A stretch of DNA of 59,917 nt from assembly GCA_016938875.1 (NCBI GenBank), contig JAFGTV010000056.1:1-59917 (forward strand), written 5' to 3'. The notes beneath the pieces are model-generated. The model was not told where the DNA came from, made no database searches, and saw only the letters and a program-made list of their open reading frames with translations. The DNA is from Paracoccaceae bacterium. GTDB lineage: Bacteria; Pseudomonadota; Alphaproteobacteria; Rhodobacterales; Rhodobacteraceae. The number at the start of each line of letters is the position of its first letter. Position 1 is the stretch's first letter. This document shows positions 10,644-20,099 of the stretch, piece by piece. The position numbers and the translations under genes are program-made.

Positions 10644-11357
10644 TCATTTTTCGGGGATCTGGGGCGCTTTGGTGACCATGGCGGCGGGCAAGCGCGCGCT
10701 TTCGGTGCGAATACGCGCCGCGAAATCGCGCAGGATGTTCAACCCCGTCGAGGTGCTGAACGGCTGCGCCTCCATCCCCACGACAGAGGCGGTCACGATC
10801 CGCCCATTGACCTCGAAGATCGCCCGCCAGAAATCGTCACGCAGGCCCGACGCCAACCCCGCGCTGCGATCGCGGGCATGGATCAAGAACAGCCCGTCAC
10901 GGTCACGCATCTCGTCGATCGCGATACTGCCGGGCCGGCCATCGCGGGCCAGCGCCGCGCGCCCCTCGTCCGAGGCAAAATAGCGTTTCAGAACCAGCGC
11001 ACGGTCCTTGGCGCTGCCGCCCGGCCCCGGCTGCGGCGAGACCGAGGCGGTCAGCAACGCCTCTTCCGGGGGAACCGGCGCCTTGCGGTTGCGGGTGATC
11101 GCGGCACAACTGGCCATCAGCACAAAGGCCCCGTCGGCGCCATCGCGGCTGGCGCGGCCGTCTATGCAGAACCCCTGTGGCCCGGCGATCGTCACGGTGC
11201 CGCCTGCGACCGCCAGTTTTTGCGGCGCCGCGCGCGAGAACGCAAATCCCCCGGTGCCCGATCCGGCCTGTGGCCCGGTCCCGACACAGCCCGACAGCGC
11301 CAGCGCCGCAACCAAAACGCCGATCTTGCATGTTGGATCAAAGACCCGTGCGGACAT
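10644..11357 (-). CDS. predicted lipoprotein of unknown function
   Basis: 237 residues starting MSARVFDPTCKIGVLVAAL. The signal peptide ends in the lipobox LSGC (Cys about 24), so it is probably lipid-anchored. The mature part has a conserved-looking GFCIDGRAS segment, further cysteines (ASCAAIT) and a globular C-terminal half; the pattern recalls small lipoproteins typical of this family of bacteria, but no function is known. The start is placed by the signal peptide; the frame extends about 38 codons upstream without features. Confidence 0.75.
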   Translation of the reverse strand: MSARVFDPTCKIGVLVAALALSGCVGTGPQAGSGTGGFAFSRAAPQKLAVAGGTVTIAGPQGFCIDGRASRDGADGAFVLMASCAAITRNRKAPVPPEEALLTASVSPQPGPGGSAKDRALVLKRYFASDEGRAALARDGRPGSIAIDEMRDRDGLFLIHARDRSAGLASGLRDDFWRAIFEVNGRIVTASVVGMEAQPFSTSTGLNILRDFAARIRTESARLPAAMVTKAPQIPEK

Positions 11358-11727
11358 GATCTTTCCAAAGGCCCGTACGGCGCCGCGCCCACGGGGCCGC
11401 CCATGACATGACGATCGGTCCCGCACTTGGGGGCCGGGCAGGCAGGAGATGGGCATCGCGTTCAGGGGCATTGCACTCGATCAGGTGACTGGATTTTCGG
11501 AATAGACCCCCGCGCAAACCGGCACAAGGGATTGACGCCGCCCGGCAATAGCCCGGAGGAATCCCGCCGGCGAGGCGGCGCATTCGACAGGCCCAACATG
11601 CACGACAATCCCCACGGCAGTCCCGGGAACGGGCCACAGCCGTCGGGCCCCCGAGGGTCTGGTTGAAGCGCGCCCCGGGGCAGAGTAGCCTGCGCCGACG
11701 CGCAACAGCCACAGCCGGAATATCCCC
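11358..11727. other. 370-nt intergenic region between divergent genes
   Basis: Separates the minus-strand lipoprotein gene from the plus-strand CPBP gene and must hold promoters for both. I see no convincing -35/-10 pair, RNA gene, repeat or conserved small ORF; the open frames here read as proline/arginine-rich non-coding shadow. Confidence 0.5.
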
Positions 11728-12603
11728 ATGCGTTCAGCCGTTTTCGAGGCCTATATCGACCCCGCCCGCCTCTACCCCGAGATCTGGCGCCTGTGCCTGG
11801 GGATCGGCGTGATCGTGCTGTTCTATGCCGGGATCTTTTCGCTGATGCTGGTGGCTGCCTACCCGGTGCTGGGGCCGTTGAACTATTTTGGCTGGCTGAT
11901 GGGGCTGAGCGCGCCCAACACACCGGCGCAGACGCTCTTTGTGCTGGCCACCTTTCTGGGCATGGGGGTGGGGGTGCTGATCGCCGCCCCGGCGCTGCAC
12001 TACCGCGAACCCGGCTCGCTCTTTGGTCCACTGCGCGAAACCACCCGGGGGTTTTTTACCGCGCTGCTGGCGATCGTGCCGGTCTATGCGGTGCTGGTGG
12101 CGGTCGGCTGGCTGTTGTCCCCGCCCGAGGCGAACATGGAAATCGGCCAGTGGCTGCGCCTGTTGCCCGTCGCGTTGCTGCTGGTGCTGATCCAGACCAG
12201 TTCCGAAGAGCTGCTGTTTCGCGGCTATCTGCAACAGCAACTGGCCGCCCGCTTCGCCGCGCGGGTGATCTGGATGGGGTTGCCCGCGCTGATCTTTGCC
12301 GGGCTGCACTATAACCGGCTGGCCGGACCCAATGCGTGGTTCATCATGGCCGTGGCGTTGGCCTATGCGCTGGCGGCGGCCGATCTGACCGAACGCTCGG
12401 GCAGTCTGGGCATGGCGATGGGTTGGCATTTCGCGAACAATTGCAGCTCGATCCTGCTGGTCTCGCTCAAGGGGACGATCACCGGGCTGGCGCTTTATGT
12501 CACGCCGTATGACATGGCGGACATGACCACGGCGCCGCTGGCGGTGGGCCTGGATATATTGGTCGTCTTGGTGATCTGGCGGCTGCTGCGCGCGCTGATC
12601 TGA
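11728..12603 (+). CDS. CPBP family intramembrane metalloprotease
   Basis: 291 residues, about eight hydrophobic segments. The CPBP/Rce1-type glutamic protease signature is present: SSEELLFRGY with Glu160-Glu161, then a His motif (GLHYNR, about 191) and a second His motif (MGWHFANN, about 235). Homologs cleave prenylated or membrane peptides, but bacterial substrates are mostly unknown. No partner gene nearby suggests the substrate; accD follows 75 nt downstream in the same orientation. Confidence 0.88.
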   Translation: MRSAVFEAYIDPARLYPEIWRLCLGIGVIVLFYAGIFSLMLVAAYPVLGPLNYFGWLMGLSAPNTPAQTLFVLATFLGMGVGVLIAAPALHYREPGSLFGPLRETTRGFFTALLAIVPVYAVLVAVGWLLSPPEANMEIGQWLRLLPVALLLVLIQTSSEELLFRGYLQQQLAARFAARVIWMGLPALIFAGLHYNRLAGPNAWFIMAVALAYALAAADLTERSGSLGMAMGWHFANNCSSILLVSLKGTITGLALYVTPYDMADMTTAPLAVGLDILVVLVIWRLLRALI

Positions 12604-12678
12604 CCGCAGCAGGGCCGATTGCATTTCCCCGCGCCGCGGCTTATCTGACCACCAGACCCAGCGGAGAGCGCCCATCCC

Positions 12679-13686
12679 ATGAACTGGATCAACAACTACG
12701 TCCGGCCCAAGATCAACTCGCTGTTTTCGCGCCGCGAGATGCCCGAGAACCTGTGGACGAAATGCGACGCGTGCGGAACCATGCTGTTCCACCGCGAGCT
12801 TTCGGACAACCTGAACGTCTGCACCTCGTGCGGCCATCACATGGGGATCACCCCGCGTGACCGGTTCCTGACGCTGTTCGACGGCGGCATCTTCACCGAG
12901 GTGGCCGTGCCGATGCCGACGCCCGACCCGCTGGGGTTCCGCGATCAAAAGAAATACCCCGACCGCATGAAAGCCGCCCAAAAGGGCACCGGCGAGAAAG
13001 AGGCGATGCTGGTCGCCGAGGGTGAGATCGGGCGCACCCCGGTGGTCGCCGCGGCGCAGGATTTCAGCTTTATGGGCGGGTCCATGGGCATGTATGTCGG
13101 CAACGCCATCGTCGCCGGGGCCGAACGCGCGGTGGCCCTGCGCCGCCCGCTGATCCTGTTTTCCGCCGCCGGTGGCGCCCGGATGCAGGAGGGGATCCTG
13201 TCGCTGATGCAGATGCCCCGCTCGACCGTGGCGATCCAGATGCTCAGAGAGGCCGGCCTGCCCTATATCGTGGTGCTGACCCATCCCACCACGGGCGGTG
13301 TGACCGCATCCTATGCGATGCTGGGCGATGTGCATATCGCCGAACCCGGTGCGTTGATCTGCTTTGCCGGGCCGCGGGTTATCGAACAGACGATTCGGGA
13401 AAAGCTGCCCGAGGGGTTCCAGCGCGCCGAATACCTGCTGGAACACGGCATGCTGGACCGCGTCACCCCCCGCCCCAAAATGCGCGAAGAGCTGATCACC
13501 ATCACCCGGATGCTGATGGGCCTGCCGCCAGCCGTGATCGCAGACCTGCCGCCGCCGGCCAGCTTTACCCATGGCCCGCAGGACGATGCTGCGCCCGACA
13601 CGGAAACCGAAACCACCAGCGCCAAGGCCGCCGCGCGCCCGACCGTGCCCGATGTCGAACCGCCCGAAGGGAAACCCAAGGGGTGA
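12679..13686 (+). CDS. accD: acetyl-CoA carboxylase carboxyltransferase subunit beta
   Basis: 335 residues. An N-terminal zinc ribbon (Cys 29, 32, 48, 51 in CDACGTM and CTSCGHH) is followed by the carboxyltransferase core with [24 protein letters not shown] and [16 protein letters not shown]. With AccA it transfers carboxyl from carboxybiotin to acetyl-CoA to make malonyl-CoA for fatty acid synthesis. The C-terminal 35 residues form an acidic/proline-rich tail beyond the core, a common alphaproteobacterial extension. accD-folC is a widespread gene pair; folC starts by GTGA overlap. Confidence 0.97.
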   Translation: MNWINNYVRPKINSLFSRREMPENLWTKCDACGTMLFHRELSDNLNVCTSCGHHMGITPRDRFLTLFDGGIFTEVAVPMPTPDPLGFRDQKKYPDRMKAAQKGTGEKEAMLVAEGEIGRTPVVAAAQDFSFMGGSMGMYVGNAIVAGAERAVALRRPLILFSAAGGARMQEGILSLMQMPRSTVAIQMLREAGLPYIVVLTHPTTGGVTASYAMLGDVHIAEPGALICFAGPRVIEQTIREKLPEGFQRAEYLLEHGMLDRVTPRPKMREELITITRMLMGLPPAVIADLPPPASFTHGPQDDAAPDTETETTSAKAAARPTVPDVEPPEGKPKG

Positions 13687-14957
13687 GCGGGGCGTCCAGC
13701 GACATCCTCTTGTCCCGGATGATGGCGCTGCATCCCAAGATCATCGACCTGACGCTGGACCGGGTGTGGCGCCTGCTGGCGGCGCTGGACCATCCCGAAC
13801 GCGCCCTGCCCCCGGTGATCCATATCGCGGGCACCAACGGCAAGGGGTCGACCCTGGCGATGATCCGCGCCGGGCTGGAGGGGGCAGGCCATCGGGTACA
13901 GGCCTATACCTCGCCACACCTGGCGCGATTTCACGAACGCATCCGGCTGGCCGACGGGCTGATTTCCGAGACCGCGCTCAGCGCCGTGCTGGACGAATGC
14001 GAACGGGCCAATGGTGGCGCGCCGATCACCTATTTCGAGATTACCACCTGCGCCGCCCTGCTGGCCTTTGCCCGCGACCCGGCCGATTTCTGCCTGCTGG
14101 AGGTCGGTCTTGGCGGGCGGCTGGATACCACCAACGTCGTGGACCGCCCCGCCCTGACGGTGATCACCCCCGTGTCCATCGACCACCAGCAATTCCTGGG
14201 CGAAACCCTGCCCGAAATCGCCGGGGAAAAGGCCGGGATCCTGAAACGTGGCGTGCCCTGCATCGTCGGCCCACAAGAGGACGCCGCCCTGGAGGTGATC
14301 GAGGAACGCGCCGCGCGGCTGGGCGCGCCGCTGATCGCCCATGGCCAGCACTGGCATGTCTGGGAAGAACGCGGCCGGCTGATCTTTCAGGACGAACGCG
14401 GCCTGTTGGACCTGCCAATGCCGCGCCTGATCGGGGCGCACCAGGTGCAAAATGCCGGCGCCGCCCTGGCCGCGCTGCGCACGCTGGAGCAAGGCGAACA
14501 GGCCTGCGAGGCCGCGCTGCGCAACGCCGTGTGGCCCGCGCGGCTGCAACGGCTGCGCACCGGGCCGCTGATCGACGCGGCGGGCCGGGCCGAGCTGTGG
14601 TTGGATGGCGGCCACAACCCGGCCGCCGGGATCGCCCTGGCCGAGGCCCTTACCCGCCTGCCCGCCCGGCCGCTGCACCTGGTCTGCGGGATGCTGAACA
14701 CCAAGGATGTGGCCGGCTATATGCGGCCCCTGGCCGCGCAGGCCGCCAGCCTGAGCGCGGTGTCGATCCCCGGCGAGGCCGCGACGCTGCCCGCCGAGGC
14801 CACTGCCGCCGCCGCCCGCGCCGCAGGCATATCCGCCGCCCCCGCCCCAAGCGCGGCCGAAGCGGTGGCCCGTATCGCCGCAGAGGTGCCGAACGCGCGC
14901 ATCCTGATCTGCGGGTCGCTCTACCTGGCCGGACAGGTTCTGCGCGAAAACGGATAG
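13683..14957 (+). CDS. folC: bifunctional folylpolyglutamate synthase / dihydrofolate synthase
   Basis: 424 residues, Mur-ligase-like ATPase. The P-loop [11 protein letters not shown] (about residue 42) and the folate loop [15 protein letters not shown] are intact, as are the central [12 protein letters not shown] and SIDHQQFLG motifs and the C-terminal LDGGHNPA. It adds glutamate to dihydropteroate and to folates in the cytosol. The GTG start at 13683 overlaps the accD stop by 4 nt, so expression is probably coupled to accD. Confidence 0.96.
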   Translation: MSGASSDILLSRMMALHPKIIDLTLDRVWRLLAALDHPERALPPVIHIAGTNGKGSTLAMIRAGLEGAGHRVQAYTSPHLARFHERIRLADGLISETALSAVLDECERANGGAPITYFEITTCAALLAFARDPADFCLLEVGLGGRLDTTNVVDRPALTVITPVSIDHQQFLGETLPEIAGEKAGILKRGVPCIVGPQEDAALEVIEERAARLGAPLIAHGQHWHVWEERGRLIFQDERGLLDLPMPRLIGAHQVQNAGAALAALRTLEQGEQACEAALRNAVWPARLQRLRTGPLIDAAGRAELWLDGGHNPAAGIALAEALTRLPARPLHLVCGMLNTKDVAGYMRPLAAQAASLSAVSIPGEAATLPAEATAAAARAAGISAAPAPSAAEAVARIAAEVPNARILICGSLYLAGQVLRENG

Positions 14958-14980
14958 GGCCGCATGCGGGGTCTGGCGCT

Positions 14981-15008
14981 GGCCCGGACCGGCTGACGCC
15001 GGCGGGCC
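14981..15008. terminator. candidate hairpin between convergent folC and zapE
   Basis: Inverted repeat GGCCCG-ga-CCGGC / GCCGG-CGGGCC with a TGAC loop and a 2-nt bulge, between the folC stop and the zapE stop. No T-run follows on either strand, so it is at best a weak or Rho-assisted terminator. Confidence 0.3.
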
Positions 15009-15052
15009 GTCGGTGCGTTTGGCTCTTTGGACCCAGACGAAGGGGGGGGCGA

Positions 15053-16132
15053 TCAGTCCCGGCCCCAATCGGCGCTTTGCATCTCGCGCAGTCGGCTGGC
15101 GGTGCGCTCGAACTCGAAGACACCCGCGCCTTCGAGATAGAGCATTTCGGGGGCGGCGGCGGCGCTGGCGATCAGGCGCACCCTGGCCTCGTAGAGCGCG
15201 TCGATCAGGGTCACAAAGCGGCGCGCCTCGTTGTAATTTTCGCTCGACAGCATGGGGATGTCTTCGAGGATCAACACCCGCACGGCGGCGGCGATCGCCA
15301 GGTAATCGGCCGGGCCCAGCGGCTTGGCGCACAGATCCCAAAAGCTGGCGCGCGCCACGCCGTTGTGAAAAAGCGGCAGTTCCACCGCGCGGCCCTGCAC
15401 CTGCAAGATCAGCGGCCCGCCCGCCCCTTCGGTGAACCCGTGCCAGATCGAGGCCATCGCCTCGCGGGCCAGCCGATCGGCGGGGGTGAAATAGACATCC
15501 GCGCCCGACAGACGGTTCTGCCGGTAATCGGTGGGCGAGGCCAGGTGCACCACCTCTAGCCGGTCCTTGAGCATCGCGATAAAGGGCACGAAGCGCGCGC
15601 GTTGCAGGCCATCCTTGTAAAGGTCATCGGGCACCCGGTTCGAGGTCGTCACCACCGTCACCCCGGCGGCGAACAGCAACTCGAAAAGCCGCCCCACGAT
15701 CATCGCATCGGTAATATCGGTGATCTGCATCTCGTCGAAACACAGCAGCCGCAGCCCCTGGGCGATTCCGGCCGCCACCGGTTTCAGCGCGTCATCGGCA
15801 CCCTTTTGGCGCGCCGCGTGCAGCCCCTTTTGGACCTCTTGCATGAAGGCGTGGAAATGCACCCGGCGCTTGGCCCTGATCGCGACGTTTTCAAAAAAGA
15901 AATCCATCAGCATGGATTTGCCGCGCCCGACCCCGCCCCACAGGTAGAGGCCGCGCACCGGCTCGGGCGGGGGGGGCTTGCGGAACAGTCCCGCGCGGGG
16001 GGCGGGCGGCGGGGATTCCAGCGCGGCGCGGATCCGGTCCAACGCGGGCAACGCGACAATCTGGGCGGGATCGGGCCGCAGGTCTCCTGCGGCCACACGC
16101 GCGTCATAGAGGCTGCAAAGCGTCTGGTCCAT
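15053..16132 (-). CDS. zapE: cell division protein ZapE (AFG1-like ATPase)
   Basis: 359-residue AFG1/ZapE P-loop ATPase. Walker A is YLWGGVGRGKSMLMD (about residue 70) and Walker B LLCFDEMQITD; VVTTSNRVPDDLY resembles the sensor-1 region. In E. coli ZapE acts at the constricting Z-ring; mitochondrial AFG1 homologs assist protein quality control. No leader peptide. Convergent with folC, 95 nt apart. Family is certain, cellular role by homology. Confidence 0.93.
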   Translation of the reverse strand: MDQTLCSLYDARVAAGDLRPDPAQIVALPALDRIRAALESPPPAPRAGLFRKPPPPEPVRGLYLWGGVGRGKSMLMDFFFENVAIRAKRRVHFHAFMQEVQKGLHAARQKGADDALKPVAAGIAQGLRLLCFDEMQITDITDAMIVGRLFELLFAAGVTVVTTSNRVPDDLYKDGLQRARFVPFIAMLKDRLEVVHLASPTDYRQNRLSGADVYFTPADRLAREAMASIWHGFTEGAGGPLILQVQGRAVELPLFHNGVARASFWDLCAKPLGPADYLAIAAAVRVLILEDIPMLSSENYNEARRFVTLIDALYEARVRLIASAAAAPEMLYLEGAGVFEFERTASRLREMQSADWGRD

Positions 16133-16203
16133 GGCGCGGGGTTCTAGGATGCTGCGCCGCAGAAGGGAAGGGGCCTGTCAGGGCGGATGCTGCCGGGGCG
16201 CCG

Positions 16204-17136
16204 TTACCTGTCGCGCAAAAAGGTCTGAATGGCCGCATGGATTTCGCGCGTGTGGGTGACGGGCATGACATGGCTGGCGCCGGGGATGGCCTGCTGCATG
16301 GCGCGCCGGTCGATCGCGGCCAGCCGACCCGGTGCGGTTGGCGGAATCACCTCGTCCGCATCGGCCCACAGGGCCAGCACGGGGATGTCACCGCGCGCCA
16401 GTTTGCGGTGGGCCTGGGTCATGTCACGGGCCAACAGATGGCGCAGGCTGGACAGCACGGCGGGCAGAAATCCGCGAAAGCGCGTCTCGGCGATCTGGGC
16501 GGCGATCAAGGCCTGCCCCCCGCCCTGGGGCAGGTCCGGCATGGCGGCAAATGCGCGGGCCATACGCCGAATCTGCCAACCGCCGGTGACCTGCACCAAC
16601 CAATCGCCCAGAATGGGCAGGTCGATGGCGATACGCGCCAGCGCGGGCGGGGCGGTGCCCAGTCCGGCACTGGCCAGCAGGATCAGCCGGTCGACGCGGT
16701 GCGGCGCCTCGGCGGCAAAGGCGGTGGCGATGGCCCCGCCCATGGAATAACCCACCAAGGTCAGATCGCCCTCCAGTCCCTCATGGGTCAGCATCTCGTC
16801 CAGTTGGCGCAGAAAGAACGCGCTGTCCTGGGCCCCGGGGGGACGGTCGGAAAAGCCCCGTCCGTAAAGGTCATAGCGCAGCACGCGAAAACCCATCCGC
16901 GCCAGGCCCTCGGCCACGCCGTCCAGGATCGGACCACTGACCGTCAGACCGTGCAGGCACACCGCGACCGGCCCGCGCAGCGGTCCGTCCCAACGGTAAT
17001 GGGTGCGCCCCGAGGGCAGATCGGCGAACCGGCCCGGCGCCGCGCGCCGCGCGGTGTCGTCCATCGGCGCGCGCAGGGCCTCGGACAGGGGAAAGGCCGC
17101 GACCAACAGCGCGACCAGCAGCCCCGCCCAGATCAT
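16204..17136 (-). CDS. alpha/beta hydrolase, membrane-anchored
   Basis: 310 residues. An N-terminal hydrophobic segment (MIWAGLLVALLVAAFPLSE) probably anchors it. The hydrolase core has VCLHGLTVSG (oxyanion), the nucleophile elbow GYSMGGA, an acid in WADADEVIP and the late His in GASHVMPVTH, a complete triad. Substrate unknown. The ATG at 17136 overlaps the stop of the ornithine cyclodeaminase-like gene (ATGA) and is preferred over the in-frame start at 17148. Confidence 0.85.
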   Translation of the reverse strand: MIWAGLLVALLVAAFPLSEALRAPMDDTARRAAPGRFADLPSGRTHYRWDGPLRGPVAVCLHGLTVSGPILDGVAEGLARMGFRVLRYDLYGRGFSDRPPGAQDSAFFLRQLDEMLTHEGLEGDLTLVGYSMGGAIATAFAAEAPHRVDRLILLASAGLGTAPPALARIAIDLPILGDWLVQVTGGWQIRRMARAFAAMPDLPQGGGQALIAAQIAETRFRGFLPAVLSSLRHLLARDMTQAHRKLARGDIPVLALWADADEVIPPTAPGRLAAIDRRAMQQAIPGASHVMPVTHTREIHAAIQTFLRDR

Positions 17137-18050
17137 CGCGCCCGCCACGCGTCGAGGATATATCGCCCCGTCATCAGGTCCAGATGCGCGCCACCGCCGT
17201 TCTTGAAGAGCGTGATTTCATCGTCCGACCGGCGCGTGAAACCACCCTGGGCCAAGTCATAGTAATCGGCCTGCACCGCATCGGGGGTGATCGCGCCCGA
17301 TGCCAGGGGGATCTTCATCTCGCCGATATGGGCCAGCGTGGTCTCGCGGCTGTCAACGAAGATACGCGCCCGTTGCAGGGCCCTGTCGTCCGCCTCGCGC
17401 ATGTCGGGGCGATAGGCGCCGATCAGGTCCAGGTGCTGGCCGGGCTGCAGCCAGTCGCCCCGGATCAGCGGCTGGGTCGCCATGGTGGCGCTGGTGACGA
17501 TGTCGGCCGCGCGCACGGCGGTTTCCAGATCCTCGGCGATGGCAATGCCGGGGTGATCGGCCGCCAGCCGCATGGCCCCGGCCGGGGATCGGTTCCAGAC
17601 CGTGAACCGTGCGTCGGGAAAGGCGCTGGAATACGCCTGATAAAGCGAATGCGCCACGGTGCCCGCCCCAACGATCAGGATGTCGCGACTGTCAGCACGG
17701 GCCAGTTTCGTCGCCGCCAGCAGGCTGTCACCGGCGGTTTTCCACTTGGTCACCAGGTGGAAATCGACGATCGCCTCCAGGGTGCCGTCGGTGTCGGAAT
17801 AAAGGTTGAGGCCGCCATTGACGACCGGCTTGCCCTTTGAGGGGTTGCCCGTAAAGATCGTCGCCGATTTCACCGCGATCCCCATGCCGTCGATCCAGGC
17901 CGCGCGCGACAGCAGCGTGTCATCGCCGCGATAGAGAAAGGTATCGGCGATCTCGGCCCGTGGCCGGGTGTGGCCGCGTTCCAGCGCATCGCACAGCCCC
18001 GACCAGCGCAGGGCCTTTTCGCCCTCTTCGAACCCGATGATTTCAACCAT
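17133..18050 (-). CDS. ornithine cyclodeaminase / mu-crystallin family protein
   Basis: 305 residues starting MVEIIGFEEGEKALRW. The Rossmann signature ILIVGAGTVAHSLYQAY (about 120-140) and the family GIAVKSATIF motif with its Lys place it in the OCD/mu-crystallin family, which includes cyclodeaminases, ketimine reductases and alanine dehydrogenases. Substrate not predictable. The ATG lies 8 nt inside the end of the HAD gene and its stop overlaps the hydrolase start, giving a three-gene coupled unit. Confidence 0.85.
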   Translation of the reverse strand: MVEIIGFEEGEKALRWSGLCDALERGHTRPRAEIADTFLYRGDDTLLSRAAWIDGMGIAVKSATIFTGNPSKGKPVVNGGLNLYSDTDGTLEAIVDFHLVTKWKTAGDSLLAATKLARADSRDILIVGAGTVAHSLYQAYSSAFPDARFTVWNRSPAGAMRLAADHPGIAIAEDLETAVRAADIVTSATMATQPLIRGDWLQPGQHLDLIGAYRPDMREADDRALQRARIFVDSRETTLAHIGEMKIPLASGAITPDAVQADYYDLAQGGFTRRSDDEITLFKNGGGAHLDLMTGRYILDAWRAR

Positions 18051-18672
18051 GGCCCAGGGCCTCCTCTTTGCGCAGCAGGGTTTCGGCCACCAGGCGATCG
18101 GACCACCCCTGCGGCCCCTCGAACAGGTGGGTTTGCCAGCCGCGCCGGACGGCGGCGGCGATGTTGTCGGCCCGATCATCGGTAAAGAGCAGCCGGTCGG
18201 GCGCAATGGCACAGTCCCGCTCGACCAGTTGATAAATGGCCGGGTCGGGTTTCATCATCCTGAGCTGCCCCGAAACATAGTGACGGTCGAAAAGGTCCAG
18301 GAACGGATAGGCCGCACGGGCGATCTGAAACGTCGTCACCCCGAAATTCGTCAGGGCAAAGACCGGCACCCCACGCGCCTTGAGCGCCCGCAAAAGATGG
18401 ACAGAGCCGGGGATTTCGGGACTGGCCATGTCCAGCCAGTGCGTGTGCCAAAGACGGATGTCGGCGGCAAAGTCGGGGTGACGCGACGCCAGGTCCGCAA
18501 CCGCCTGGTCGAAATCGGCGCCCAGATCCACCGCGTCGTTCATCGTCCAGAAATCGACGCTGGAAAACAATGCCTTGCGCCGGTCAGGGCCCAGGTGGCG
18601 GTCGAACATCCGCTCTGGCTGCCAATCAATCAGCACCCGACCTATGTCAAAGATGACCGCCTCGATGGGCAT
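18043..18672 (-). CDS. HAD-superfamily phosphatase (YihX-like)
   Basis: 209 residues. Motif I is VIFDIGRVLID, with the nucleophile Asp and Gly in place of the usual second Asp, the pattern of the YihX subgroup; motif II is ALTNFG; motif III/IV are KPDPAIY and LFTDDRADN. YihX of E. coli dephosphorylates alpha-glucose-1-phosphate; whether this protein does is unknown. First gene of a coupled minus-strand trio (HAD, OCD-like, hydrolase). Confidence 0.85.
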   Translation of the reverse strand: MPIEAVIFDIGRVLIDWQPERMFDRHLGPDRRKALFSSVDFWTMNDAVDLGADFDQAVADLASRHPDFAADIRLWHTHWLDMASPEIPGSVHLLRALKARGVPVFALTNFGVTTFQIARAAYPFLDLFDRHYVSGQLRMMKPDPAIYQLVERDCAIAPDRLLFTDDRADNIAAAVRRGWQTHLFEGPQGWSDRLVAETLLRKEEALGHG

Positions 18673-18756
18673 GGCTGCGGTGACCCCCCGTATGGTTTCA
18701 GGCGCAGGCTAACGGTTTGCCGGGGCGGGGTGAAAGGGGGAATGCGCCCGCCCGCG

Positions 18757-19212
18757 TCATTCGGCCCGGGGCGCCAGGCGCAGGGCGCGTTCCAACCCCT
18801 CCAGGAACCGGGCGCGGTCAGCCTTGCCAAAGGCGCGCCCGCCGCCCTGGCGAAACGGGTCGGCGGCGCGCAGATCCGCCATCAGGTCGCGGGTGGCCAG
18901 CTTTTGCCCCATGTTGGCGGGGGTAAAGGCCTCGCCGTTATGGCCCAGCACCTGGGCGCCGGCGGCCACGCATTTCGCCGCCAGCGGCACATCCCCGGTC
19001 ACCACCACATCGCCAGGCCCGGCGCGTTCGGCGATCCATTTGTCCGCCTCATCCGGGCCTTGGGCCACGTAGATCATGCGCACCAGCGGGTGATCGACGG
19101 GACGCAGCCCGCCATTGGCCACATACAGCAACTCTACCCCGTGGCGTTCGGCGACGCGCAGGGCCTCTGCCTTGACCGGGCAGGCATCGGCATCGACGAA
19201 GATCCGGCTCAC
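18757..19212 (-). CDS. YaiI/YqxD family protein (UPF0178)
   Basis: 151 residues of the PIN-like UPF0178 family: [10 protein letters not shown] at the N-terminus with paired Asp, then [15 protein letters not shown] and the [16 protein letters not shown] stretch. Conserved acidic residues suggest a PIN-type nuclease fold, though activity is unproven. The ATG at 19212 overlaps the fghA stop (ATGA), so it is made from the fghA transcript. Confidence 0.88.
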   Translation of the reverse strand: MSRIFVDADACPVKAEALRVAERHGVELLYVANGGLRPVDHPLVRMIYVAQGPDEADKWIAERAGPGDVVVTGDVPLAAKCVAAGAQVLGHNGEAFTPANMGQKLATRDLMADLRAADPFRQGGGRAFGKADRARFLEGLERALRLAPRAE

Positions 19213-20039
19213 GCGTAGAGCGCCTCGGCGTGAAAGGCGACGTGATCCTCCATAAAGGTGGAGACGAAGAAGTAGCTGTGGTCATAGCCCTTTTGCAGGC
19301 GGATCACGCCTGGGTGGCGGGTTTCGGTGATCGCGGCGGCCAGCGCTTCGGGCATCAGCGCATCGAGGAACTGATCGCCCGTGCCCTGGTCGATCAGCAT
19401 CGCCCCGGCAAAGCCGTTTGCGCGCAGCGACAGGCAGGCGTCGTGCCGGGTCCAGTCCACGTTCCCCTCGCCCAGGTAGGCGTGGATCGGCTTTTTCGCC
19501 CAGTCCGACGCGCTGGGATGGGTGATCGGCGCAAAGGCCGACACAGACGCGAACCGCCCCGGATAGGCCATCGCGATGGTCAGCGCGCCGTGCCCGCCCA
19601 TGGAATGGCCGGTGATCGCCTGGCGTTCCTCGTCCACCGCGAAATTATTGAGGATCAGGCGCGGCAATTCCTCGGCCACATAGTCCCACATCCGGTAATT
19701 CGCGGCCCAGGGATCCTGGGTGGCGTTGACATAGAATCCCGCACCGGTCCCCAGGTTATACATCTCGTGATCGGCCACGCCCTCGCCGCGCGGCGAGGTG
19801 TCGGGAAAGACCAGCGCGATGCCCTGCTCGGCGGCCCATTGCTGGGCGCCCGCCTTGACCATCGCGTTTTCATGGGTGCAGGTCAGCCCCGACAGATACC
19901 ACAGGACCGGCACCGGGCCGTCCTTGGCCTCTTCGGGCAGGAACAGGCCAAAGGTCATGTCGCAGGCGCAGACATCCGACGCGTGGCGATAGACGCCCTG
20001 TGTTCCGCCAAAGCACTTGTTTTCCGATACCGTTTCCAT
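19209..20039 (-). CDS. fghA: S-formylglutathione hydrolase
   Basis: 276-residue esterase-D family enzyme that hydrolyses S-formylglutathione to formate and glutathione, the second step of glutathione-dependent formaldehyde oxidation. The nucleophile elbow is [10 protein letters not shown] (Ser 146); the start [11 protein letters not shown] and the GAGFYVNAT motif are typical, with the C-terminal His in GYDHSYFF. The partner class III dehydrogenase lies 3.6 kb away (23672-24784) on the same strand, separated by unrelated genes. Confidence 0.95.
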   Translation of the reverse strand: METVSENKCFGGTQGVYRHASDVCACDMTFGLFLPEEAKDGPVPVLWYLSGLTCTHENAMVKAGAQQWAAEQGIALVFPDTSPRGEGVADHEMYNLGTGAGFYVNATQDPWAANYRMWDYVAEELPRLILNNFAVDEERQAITGHSMGGHGALTIAMAYPGRFASVSAFAPITHPSASDWAKKPIHAYLGEGNVDWTRHDACLSLRANGFAGAMLIDQGTGDQFLDALMPEALAAAITETRHPGVIRLQKGYDHSYFFVSTFMEDHVAFHAEALYA

Positions 20040-20099
20040 GACCTGTCCTCTGTCATTGACCTGCCTTGGGCCTAGCGCGCGGCCGGGCGCGGGGCAAGG

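Noticed and set aside
11358-11727. Small genes in the divergent gap
   Set aside because: Translations are Pro/Arg-rich with no ribosome sites or similarity; left as intergenic.
13311-15341. Long minus-strand open frame antisense to accD and folC
   Set aside because: Arg/Gln/Pro-rich translation without motifs, produced by high GC in the opposite strand; accD and folC are clear on the plus strand.
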